Assembly (NCBI GenBank): GCA_026936325.1
Contig: JAPTHN010000003.1
Location: forward strand, 83,805,506-83,869,505
Source of the DNA: Platynereis dumerilii
Lineage: Eukaryota > Annelida > Polychaeta > Phyllodocida > Nereididae
DNA: 64,000 nt
Reading direction: 5' to 3'
Shown here: piece after piece, positions 25,494 to 34,802 of the stretch
Layout: each line of letters opens with the position of its first letter
Position numbering within the stretch: position 1 is the first letter of the stretch
Notes under the pieces: generated by a model
What the model was told of the DNA's origin: nothing
Seen by the model: the letters and a program-made list of their open reading frames with translations, nothing else
Databases searched by the model: none
Program-made: the position numbers and the translations under genes

Positions 25494-25782
25494 AGTAATG
25501 CAGTGTTGTACAGTGCAGTAATGAAGTGCAGTCATACAGTGCTGTAAGGCATAGATATGCAGCTATAGATGGATAGACAGATGGATGGAAAGATATCTAT
25601 CTATCTATCTATCTATCTAGATAGATAGATAGATAGATTCTATAACTGCATATCTATTTATCTATCTTCCTTTTTTTCCCCTTTTTTCCATGTTTTTGTT
25701 CTATATCTTTAATGCAGCACAAAGCATAAATTAAATCAAATTTATGTTTCATTGATTAACCTTGTGAACTCAGTTTTAAGTA
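25494..25782. repeat. Perfect 289-bp direct repeat, left copy
   Basis: This stretch is identical, base for base as far as I can see, to 26,750-27,038. It includes a palindromic microsatellite of ATCT units then AGAT units. Its left part continues the minisatellite, so it is host-side flank rather than the terminus of an element. The perfect match of fast-mutating microsatellites means the duplication is very recent or an assembly artefact. Confidence 0.85.
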
Positions 25783-26749
25783 AAGAAACGCAGACACCTA
25801 AAAGGATTGGGACGCACTGCCTTTTATTAGGCCCAGACAAAAATCACAAATTACATTCACACAACAATCATTCCGGACGAGACAAACATGTAGAGATGAA
25901 GACGAGACAGGACGAGGACAGTAGACACAACACAAAACATGGATGAAGCAGCTGGCCTTGAGGAAGCCCATAATAGAGCCCAAGACCAGCTGTGTTAGTG
26001 AGGTAAGTAGAAAATTCAGGTAGTTAGTGCGTAGATAATGTACAGGATAGAAGAGAGATGGATTATGAGATGAAATGGTCATAAGGTAGTGGTAGTGCTA
26101 GGCGGGGAGCTAAGGCCGCCTGGGCCCCCCTCGTGGGTCTAACATATCTCCTGTAGCAGAGGGAGGCCCAGCGGCCTAGTCTCTGGATCTCCCCTTCGGT
26201 ACAACCAGCAGCGGACGCTGTGGTAGCTGCGCCTGCCCTTAAAGAATGAAGTGTGTAAGTTCGAGGATCGACCCGAATGAGTCGGAGAAAGTCAGTTAGC
26301 TTGTTAGTTAGATAGGTGTAAGAAATAGGGGTGTCTGCAGGAGAGAGAAATAAAGGGGCAGACTGAGGAGCAGGAAAATGAAATAGGATGGCTTTTATAA
26401 GACATACTGCACATACGACAGAACCTGAACATCCAACGTGCACAATAAAACCCTTTGGGTTAGTCTTAGACCTGTGTACCCTGTAATCCAGCGCTGTCAT
26501 CGATTGGGAGAGGGTGATGTCGGCCCTTGTTGGAGGCGAATTAACTCCCTGTGTGGACAAGTACTCAGATGAACGAAATGAGGAGGCGAGTGGCCGCTCC
26601 AGAAAGGTCCCTGCTATTTACCTGGAGTGAGACGCTCCAGTGAGCAGAGGGGGCCGGACCTCCTAATTGGCTCTCAACGAGAGTGACGCAATAATACGGC
26701 GGGAAAATCACGAGCAGGGAGAAGGAGCCAGGCGCCATTACTTAAAAAA
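25783..26749 (-). mobile_element. Tyrosine recombinase element fossil (DIRS-like or Crypton-like)
   Basis: This 967-base segment between the two direct repeats is visibly more GC-rich than its surroundings. Read on the minus strand it has a GC-rich leader, a recombinase frame at 26,063-26,560, and an AATAAA-like signal near 25,828. No reverse transcriptase or other element part is visible, so this is a partial copy. The perfect flanking repeats suggest a recent arrival or rearrangement. DIRS and Crypton elements both carry this recombinase type and I cannot separate them here. Confidence 0.6.
26063..26560 (-). pseudogene. Tyrosine recombinase catalytic domain, fossil fragment
   Basis: The 165-codon frame shows the C-terminal catalytic part of a tyrosine recombinase: ADITLSQS and YRVHRSKTNP upstream, the HSLRAGAATTASAAG box, then QRLGRWAS and YRRYVRP. 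This arrangement is common in animal DIRS-type and Crypton recombinases, which cut and rejoin DNA through the tyrosine. It is shorter than the full domain and is best treated as a fossil of a mobile element, not a host gene. Confidence 0.75.
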
Positions 26750-27038
26750 AGTAATGCAGTGTTGTACAGTGCAGTAATGAAGTGCAGTCATACAGTGCTG
26801 TAAGGCATAGATATGCAGCTATAGATGGATAGACAGATGGATGGAAAGATATCTATCTATCTATCTATCTATCTAGATAGATAGATAGATAGATTCTATA
26901 ACTGCATATCTATTTATCTATCTTCCTTTTTTTCCCCTTTTTTCCATGTTTTTGTTCTATATCTTTAATGCAGCACAAAGCATAAATTAAATCAAATTTA
27001 TGTTTCATTGATTAACCTTGTGAACTCAGTTTTAAGTA
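26750..27038. repeat. Perfect 289-bp direct repeat, right copy
   Basis: This is the partner of 25,494-25,782 at an offset of 1,256 bases. Sequence diverges right after TTTTAAGTA on the right edge and right before AGTAATGC on the left edge. Confidence 0.85.
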
Positions 27039-27360
27039 CTTTTAACTGCCTATATTTTATTGACATGAAATATAAAACAGATTGAAGAAAGAAGACAAAT
27101 ATATTTCTGTAAATAAAGTGTGATCTTGCATTGAATGCAGCAACAGAAATATATAAAGTGTGTCTGTTATTGCATTGAATGCAGCAACACTGTGACCAGT
27201 ATAGAGGGGGCCACATGTCTCTTGACTGGACAAGATGTGAGCTACTGTTGAGTGTTGCACATGCAAATTTAATTTAAGCAATTCTCATTTCCTAATTGGT
27301 CAGGGACTGTAAAACTTGACATGAACATTTAGTACAGTATATTAAAGAATATGATTTAGC

Positions 27361-27768
27361 TTATTTGGTTGAAATTAGCTTTGTCTTCAAATGAAAGTGG
27401 AATTTGAGGTAGCCCAAAAAGAAACAACAATTAGCATGTCTATTCTCCTGATATGAAGTAAATTTCTCAACACTCTGCCTGTCTTTTGGGAGAGGCCTGA
27501 GAAGGTTTAGCAATAAACTTTTCTTGTAATTTGAAGGTGGCTGGAGTGAGATCAGATATATCATGACCTGATGTGCAAGTCTGGCTCTCCCAGCTGCCAA
27601 AATGTCAGATATTCGCTGTGTATCCAGTGCTTTATGCTCCTGTTGTTGGAAATATAGACCTTGGTTTCTTTTGAGACATCCCCCAGCAAAATATAAAGCA
27701 GTGCGATCAAGTGTGAAGGAATGCACCAATGGCTGAGCCAGAATTCTGGGGGCTGTCTCAAAACACAC
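27361..27768 (-). other. Unassigned 135-codon open frame
   Basis: This is the longest unexplained frame in the composite insert. It has a mixed composition (for example LDTQRISDILAAGRARL and PPSNYKKSLLLNLLRPLP) rather than the skew of an AT-rich chance frame. No second copy, splice sites or known domain are visible. It could be a remnant of another mobile element. The remainder of 27,039-28,007 shows only a short duplicated phrase, TTGCATTGAATGCAGCAACA (27,128 and 27,170). Confidence 0.2.
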
Positions 27769-28963
27769 CAGTTGCCCTTAAAAAAACAATAAGGTAGACT
27801 GTGCCACTAAAAACCCCTGAATTACAAAAGTGCATCAAATACCCTTTTTTTGCATTGGGTCTTAAGAGCCGCGAGTAAGGAGTGTAAAGTTAGGTACATA
27901 GAGCAAGTTTCATGACTGGGCATCAAGTGGAACTTGTTCTATTCCTCCGCAAAAATGTGCGTTGAATCGTACGATTTCTAAGTGACCACAGCCATGCTGG
28001 TGGTCACAATAAGGAAAGTGTAATTGCTCATTATAAAATACACTTAGATTCTTGGAATGCCATTGTCATGTCACCAACACAGAAACTTCTACTTTAGAGA
28101 TTGTTTCTATGCATAGTTAATAGCCTGAGGACAGTAAGAATTGTATCATTCTCTTGTGATATATTATTTGCAATCACAGGATGCCAAACTGTAATCTCTA
28201 TGCAAATGTGCTAAAAATAGTTGTTGGAGGTGCAAGAAGGTTAAACTTTGGTTTTAGAAATGACAAATACTAGTTTTGACCATGCGGAAATATTATGTCT
28301 CTCAAACTGAGCCAATTATGGCACCTCGATAAGAGTGTGCATGGGAATGACATTTAGATGGAAATTGTGTTTGCATAATTCATTCCCTTGGGAAGATATA
28401 AGAAATATGGGCATGGAAATGGAACAATATAATCTTGCCCCATTCCTTAAGGAGGCAAAAAGCTGATGCCACTCAGAGAAAATGAATGCACTGTCATTAG
28501 GATTGTGGAACAATTACAATAGTTCCAAAGAGTTTTGTTTGTTTGGAGTTCTTTATTCACATGAATGCTAGATGTATTTTTTAAAATATTCTTTTTTCAG
28601 ATATTTTTTAATTGAAAGGGGAGGGGGTAGGGTAATTCTCATTAATCAAAATGTCTGCAAGAAAAGTAAATTGGTAAAACTGAAATCAGCTCTTAATGCT
28701 GCTCATACACAACACACCACAAGCTATAATCCATTATCAAAGACTTTTCATAAGATATAAGGATTTGGTTGGCAAAACTGGCTAAATAATAAAATTCACC
28801 ATTAATTTTGTTTAACGTTTTAATTTCTGGGAAGCAAATCACTGTACATGAATACTCACTTTCCTTTATTCACATTTATTTCACCAGAGTATGGGACTTT
28901 TAGAACATTACCTTTTCAAAGCCTTTAGTTTGGAATAATTGGACCACGACTCCACATACATAA

Positions 28964-29366
28964 GGGACCGTTCAGAATTTATGACTGGGGGGGGGGTGGG
29001 AGTTTTGGCCGAGGGGGTACTAACTTTTCACACGTGTTTCAAGGGGGGGGTATTACTTTTTGACAACACTTCCAAGGGGGGGGTAAGAAATTTTAACAAA
29101 GAAGAAATGTTAAAAAACACGCATAAACTTATTTTATTTGGACTTTTTTACGCGCAAAAGTCCTCGAATCTGTACGCGTGGCCGTGTACAACAGTATATA
29201 TGTGTGTATTGCTGTGTATGTTGAGGGGGGGGTACTAAAAATATGCGTGAAACCTAGGGGTGGGGTACTAAAAATCTGCATGGAACCCAAGGGGGGGTAT
29301 AAATTTTTGACGGGAAGTTCCAGCAAAACTCCCAACCCCCCCAAGTCATAAATTCTGAACGGTCCC
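28964..29366. mobile_element. Harbinger-like MITE with TAA duplication
   Basis: The ends are inverted over more than 20 bases, beginning GGGACCGTTCAGAATTTATG on each strand, followed by G-rich tracts. TAA flanks it at 28,961-28,963 and 29,367-29,369, and block C copy 2 shows the empty site near 44,636. It is 403 bases long with G-rich direct repeats inside (GGGGGGGTA units) and no coding capacity. Confidence 0.8.
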
Positions 29367-29837
29367 TAAAGGCAATTGCTTCTTTATGGATGCCAGTAGT
29401 GTAAAGAGTAGTTGTTGATTTTTCATGTGTTGTTTTTTAGTACATTTTATTTTTAGAGAATATTGATTGCTTGAAGAACCGCAACTTTTGCCTTAGTGTT
29501 TCTTTCCCCATTTGCTGAATCAGCAGGTTTCACATCAAACAGTTCTGCAGCACTGTGCAAATGCAGTGTTGATGTAGTGTTGCCGCTTATACAATAGGGT
29601 CCTGTGTCAAAGCATGGAGGACAAAGGTTGCACCTAAAAATAGCAACTGATATCATTATGGGTTTGCCTTTGAGCTTTGTTTCAGGGTGCTGAGCTGCTC
29701 AACCAATCCTGTTTCTTTGCAGTCTTTTTTTTTTCAATATAATATTATGCTTTATTTAATACTTTGCAATAAAGACAATATTATAACATGAGTAGCATTA
29801 CCTATGAAAGAAATTAAGTTGATACAAGAGGCAGAGA

Positions 29838-30350
29838 ATGTAAATTAGTCTGGTATTACCATTGAAACAGCTACTGCACAATGTTTATCCATGGCGACGA
29901 TGATCGATGATGCATGTTGGTGAACTTTGTGACGATCACTCCAAATCCAATGCCCGACAGCTTAAGATAAACTTTCAGTTCTAAAATTTTCTTATTGTTT
30001 GTTACTGTTTATTTCTTTCAACTAAGTACCTCCAGTATGTACTAAATCATAACGTCCAGTAAGTATTATACCCCTTCAAATTATTATTTGAAAAATGGAT
30101 AAATCCATTAACATCAACCTTCACCACTGTCCATCTGATGTTCCGGCTGGCACCAACAACTATTAATATTATTCTATTCTCTTATCAACAGGGTGGCCAC
30201 TCGACAGCGATGCCTTGGCATCATAGAGTGGTCACCCTGCTCAATTTAGTAAAATAATCTCTTTTGTATGAACGGTAATACTCGCAGATGTAAAGAGCAA
30301 ATAAATGATTTAAATTGAAATTGAAATTGAAATTGAATTGAATTTAAATT
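29838..30350 (+). mobile_element. Probable 3' end of a non-LTR retroelement
   Basis: Block C copy 2 lacks this stretch. It ends with AAATAAATGA and a tail of TTGAAA units (30,310-30,350), as LINE or SINE 3' ends do. A hairpin at 30,189-30,237, AGGGTGGCCACTC with inverse GAGTGGTCACCCT, lies about 70 bases before the tail. No frame is recognisable, so only 3' UTR sequence is present. Confidence 0.5.
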
Positions 30351-30725
30351 GAACTTCACAAAGAGTGAGCTTTGAAGACAATCAAGGGACACATGATTGA
30401 GATTAAAGTTGTCAAATACGATTTTACAAAATGAGAAATTCTTTTGTGTATAGTGACAGCAGACATCCTGTCACTTGAAAGTGTATGTTTGGCATGTGTA
30501 ATATTGACTTTGAGAGAACAAATAACTTCCTATTTAAATTGGTCCTAAAATACTTTATAATTGGCAAAGATTTCTGTATGAGATGGGCTATCATGATGGG
30601 AATGGCAATATGATAGCAGTGGAATAATGATAGCAGTGTTTACAATGTATAAATATGCTTGTCTGCATCTGGCTGCTTAACATAATTTCCCTGATATGAG
30701 AACGTCATGAACCCTCATCTCCTGT

Positions 30726-30905
30726 ATGTTACTTTTCCTCTCAATGTAAAGATAGCTGAGGAAATAGCTTGCTGAGTATTTGCTATGTCACCACAAAGCA
30801 TATACTATTGGTTTCTATCTTGTCTGAAGTATGCTGGTGATTGCCTATTGAGCCGCATACTAACATTCTTCTTTTTTTTTATTAACATGTTTAGTTTGAC
30901 CTCCA
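30726..30905. repeat. Stub of block A at the start of unit 2
   Basis: About 180 bases match the start of A1 (position 5) and A2 (45,421). After this the match stops and block B2 begins about 100 bases later. Unit 2 has therefore lost nearly all of block A. The junction holds three imperfect copies of CAACCAATCCATTCTC (30,900-31,000). Confidence 0.8.
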
Positions 30906-31090
30906 ATCCATTCTCATTTTTAATCTATAATTTATTTCAACCAATCCATTCTCCTTCTTAATCTGTATTTCAACCAATCCATTCTCCTTCTTAATCTGTC
31001 TATCGGAACTTCAGAACTTCAGACCTTTTTATTTCACTTTTCATCTCCATGCATCTATCAAATTCTTGCCTCATTCTCACACACACCAAG

Positions 31091-31241
31091 TAACTTCCTA
31101 GTTTCAAGGTTTCCGCGATGGATATCAGGAAGGTTATTAGGAGTGGGTGAGAAGTGGACTGTTTATGGTGTGGCTAACACCCAGCATAGGAATAGCTCCC
31201 TCTGTTTATTGGGCCCTACACCACGCACAGAATATCTTTCA
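31091..31241 (+). pseudogene. Decayed partner of the membrane-segment exon (copy 2)
   Basis: This is the homologue of 15,168-15,323. The hydrophobic span SGLFMVWLTPSIGIAPSVY and following ALHHAQNIF are kept, as is the donor GTGAGAG at 31,242. A one-base loss near 31,145 and a stop at the start break the frame relative to copy 1. The 122-codon frame over 31,143-31,511 is a different frame and probably chance. Confidence 0.35.
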
Positions 31242-34017
31242 GTGAGAGAAGTTCTGGTAAAGTTACGTAGAAAGGAGATACCTAAGCAATTCATGATGAG
31301 TACAGAGATGAGCCTTCAGAGAAACTGTTTTCCAAAAAAAGTTCGCTGCATGATCATTAAGAGGTCATGTCCAAGAAAAGAAGTTAATGGGAAGACAATA
31401 GAAAATAGACATCCAATATACATCTATGTTGTATATATTGACAATGGTAAAATGGTAATTTTTGCGACTATTGCTGCTATGAGTGCATTAGCTGTAATAG
31501 CTATTGGATGAAACACCCTCGATTATCCTTAGACCTTGTGGCTTTATCTGATCTGTGACTAAATCCCTTGATCTCTATGATTTTGGAATGATCTCCAAAT
31601 GATCTCAAATCAATTGGTGTTACATAGCAAGTGCTAGTGTGTCAAAGATAACAATATTGGCTGATCAATACAATGCTTGAACAACAAAAATAATGATTGC
31701 CATATGTTTAGCGGGTAAATACTGATGTGAATAAGGATCACTGACAAATCATCATACCATACCATACATTTTCTGATGGCTGTAACTCTGTCTGGTGGAA
31801 TCAACTGAAGATAGGACAAGGAATCGACTGAAGACAAGACGCAACATGTTTGTTCTTTTCGCAAAGCTAATGTAACTAACTGATCTAAGAATATTTAAAG
31901 GATTAATAATGGTTTCGGGTGAAATTTTGATGGTTTTGTGGATGAATATCAAGAAAAATTAGTGCCTATATAATTTATGCGGGTCATAATATACACATTA
32001 AAAACAAATAAACCTTTATCTCTACCTTATGGCACATATCCCGTAAAGACAATAATACTTCCTGCAACATGCCCTAAGATACAGCAGGAAAAAACCATAT
32101 ACCATGCGTTCTTTCCACCGTGCTTAACATACACTCTGTCTTATTGACTTGAGTGACACTCTTTGCCATTCAAGGTGGTCCTATCAAAATGGTGTCTGAT
32201 ACAAATCCCTTTAGTCTGCACAAATTGCTACATCCATGTGATAAGCACCCTGGCGGGTTATACTCCATAAGCCCATTCTTGTCCTATCTGAGATGACATC
32301 TTCTTTGATTGAGCACATTTTGTGTATTCATGAGATCCAGGATTTCAGCTGATCTTTTTTTCCATTGTGGCAGCACATTGCAAGCCTTCAGTATCATTAA
32401 AGTAAACAAGAAAGCGAAAAAGCGATAATAGCTTGTCTTACATTTCTCAAGAACATCAGAAATGGTGTTGCATTGTTCGAAGAAGGGTTAGGGAACTGTG
32501 TTATTACCCGCACCATGCATCTTTAACAGGAAAAGAAAAACAGGACATGACACTTTAAAAAGTCTGCAAAATGTACATATTAAGACATCACAACAAAAAT
32601 GATCATCCTCTAGGTCTATAAGAGTCTTCGCAAACACAATTTATATGCAGTATTTGCAGTACGCCTCGACCCCATCTTATATATGATTCATGAATCCATG
32701 CAACAATTTCTTATATCCATTTTGTTCTATGTCTGTATGTTTACCTTCAAGCACGAGGTGGCCTTCAGTGGCCTAAGATTTATCATTCTTATGAAACAGT
32801 ATTTGTTATTGACCAAGTGGTGCAGTGATTGATTGGTCAAATATGACCAATGCTGATAGTCACTGTGCAGTATTGGTGACTTTGGTCTTATAGATTATAT
32901 ACACTCTTGTAGCTGAAGCTTAGCTCTAATACTCATGTAAAAGGTATTTTCACTTTACAAAACATGCTAGGTTTTTTTTTCTGTCAAAATTCTACATAAT
33001 CTATGAGAATTTTGATGTCCTTCATGAGTCCTAGTTTATAAGGCCAACGCCTTTTCCATATAAGGCCAGGGAAGGAAATGTATCCAGAATTTTAACATTG
33101 TAATTTATACGAATTGCCACAGCTTGTTCGTTACAATTTACTTGCAAATTAAAAGTGGCTTGATTGCAATTCAAATTGTCAAAACCATACACTGTACGGA
33201 CACTGAAATGGCAATGAATTTCCAATTGTGTATTAGATATCCTTATTAAATATTTCAGACTCAGACTAAGATATATATTTTTCCACTGATCGTACAAAAT
33301 GCTTTAAAGAAATTAAAATAAATGTATAACACAGATGACATCTCTACAATAATAAGTCGTAATGTCGCTTTCAACTTACTGAGCCTTTTGTTTCTTATAA
33401 TGAAAGCACCAATTGTGCATGTGACATTCATTCATCTAGACAGTATCTGTACTTATCATGGTGATCAGCAATACATAATGATCCTGAATGTTTAGCTTGT
33501 ATGAACCATTTCCTTGCATGAGCCATTAAGGATTCTCTCGTACCTTGAAGCAAAAAACACATCTGGTGTAAGTGGATTGTAATGGTGTAGCAGAGAATTA
33601 GACATATTGTGCTAGTCGGGAAATTACGTTGAGAGCAAGCAAAGACACTGTCTTAGCTAAAATGACTAGAAGTGATACCGCTTCTTGAAATATTAATTTG
33701 GTTGCATGATTAAGGCTAAGTTATAAGAGAGTACCTTGTATTGCGTTTACTACGTACAGTATTATTATGCCTGGTATTGGCAGCTGATTTCAGGATCCGA
33801 GATGACACAGCCAATCAGTGCTATTGAGACTCTGCAAACTATAATGTTGTGGCAAATTCCATTTGGTTAGAAAGTCACTGACACTCGATCAGTTACACAG
33901 ATAATCCAACCTTTGAATAAATGAGATTTTTTCTCTTATCATTTTCTTTGCCTCTCCTTATAACCTGGCCAGATCACACACTTCTGGATTTGAGACAAGT
34001 CTTTTGGCCAGAAAGCA

Positions 34018-34281
34018 GTGATTGTTTCAGATGAAACACTTTATTCCTGTCCGGAAGCTACAAGGCTATTATCAGAAACGACCAATCTGTTTTTTAGGCA
34101 TTTTCCCTGGCCCCGATTTATTACAAGACTGGAGAAGCTGTTCAGTGTGGTAGAGGATAGTAAGACCACAGTGATCCCTCATATGGTTGACTTGTTGGAA
34201 ACCTATCATGTACTTCTGACCCTCATTACTGCCAAACAATATTCTCTTTTCTTTTTCTTTCCTTTCTCGTCTTTTTTATGA
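34018..34281 (+). pseudogene. Conserved frame remnant RFITRLEKLFSVVED (copy 2)
   Basis: This is an open frame of 87 codons, including RFITRLEKLFSVVEDSKTT, PHMVDLLETYHVLLTL and AKQYS. Copy 1 (18,405-18,600) shares the frame across the middle 45 codons but has a stop. The start codon reported for the frame is not ATG. It may be a decayed exon of the repeated gene. Confidence 0.25.
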
Positions 34282-34802
34282 TCTGGAAATGGTTTCCACA
34301 ATGCTTTAATGGGTGCCGTAGGGATAGCCATAGCACCAATAATGTTGCTATGGAACCCTTCAGCGTCACCATGGAAATTACATTGTAGACCAGATCCCTG
34401 GTGGATGCCTTTAAGGATATTTTACAACAGCATGAGCTAACGTTCATGCCAAGCCGAGCAATATGTTTCATCGCATACATTGATGTTTTACATATAAAGA
34501 TAAATGACCCCAAATTACTGCATCAGAAGCTTTATGGGGTTATTACTACTAAAAGATAAAATTGATGTAAGAGATCATATGCATGCAGATTCCCCATAAG
34601 CCACAGGTAATTATCCCATGAAATAACTGATCTTCTTTGCATCTGATACATTGAATGTATATTTTAACTTTGATATCTGAAAGAAAATACTTAAATTGAT
34701 AATCCCTCAGTAAGTCAAGGTACATATCTTTGCAAGTAGGCCTATGTCAATTTCATGAAAAGACAAAGTTACCATTACCATATGAAAAACATGTATGTAC
34801 AT

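Larger units (their letters stand above)
23720..25500. repeat. Minisatellite of AATGCAGTGCAGT-type units
   Basis: Imperfect units of about 10-13 bases, with cores such as TAATGCAGTGCAG, repeat through 23,720-23,815, 24,535-24,950 and 25,388-25,500, interrupted by two foldback elements. Any long frame here, on either strand, is a product of the repeat. Confidence 0.85.
23482..28007. mobile_element. 4.5-kb composite insertion between B1 and C1
   Basis: In unit 2 the B and C blocks meet directly at TTTCAAATAAGG (near 42,970). In unit 1 the same junction is split by about 4.5 kb. GTGACCACCAG at 23,515-23,525 and its reverse complement CTGGTGGTCAC at 27,997-28,007 stand near the two edges, and TAGAATCG and GAATCGTACGATTTC accompany them. 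This could be one large transposon with related ends or several successive insertions. Inside lie a minisatellite, two foldback elements, a Harbinger-like MITE and a recombinase fossil. Confidence 0.6.
28008..30725. repeat. Block C, copy 1 of the large tandem array
   Basis: This block aligns with 42,975-45,418 (anchors 28,016/42,979, 28,330/43,290, 29,460/44,715, 30,680/45,380). It carries a Harbinger-like MITE and a LINE-like 3' end that copy 2 lacks, and it lacks an insert of about 680 bases that copy 2 has at 43,490-44,168. No gene is visible. Confidence 0.85.

Noticed and set aside
25590-25640. CRISPR-like or regulatory hairpin from ATCT/AGAT repeats
   Set aside because: It is a palindromic microsatellite with no spacer structure.
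25494-27038. The 289-bp repeats as LTRs of the recombinase element
   Set aside because: The left repeat is continuous with the upstream minisatellite and contains no LTR features, so it is duplicated flank.
26998-27281. Overlapping minus-strand frames of 72-74 codons
   Set aside because: No conserved motif; they overlap each other and the short duplicated TTGCATTGAATGCAGCAACA phrase.
29129-29344. Frames over the G-rich MITE at 28,964-29,366
   Set aside because: They come from inverted ends and G-rich repeats of a non-coding element.
31143-31511. 122-codon frame in B2
   Set aside because: It reads the membrane-exon region in a frame different from the one shared with B1; the shared frame is the better candidate.
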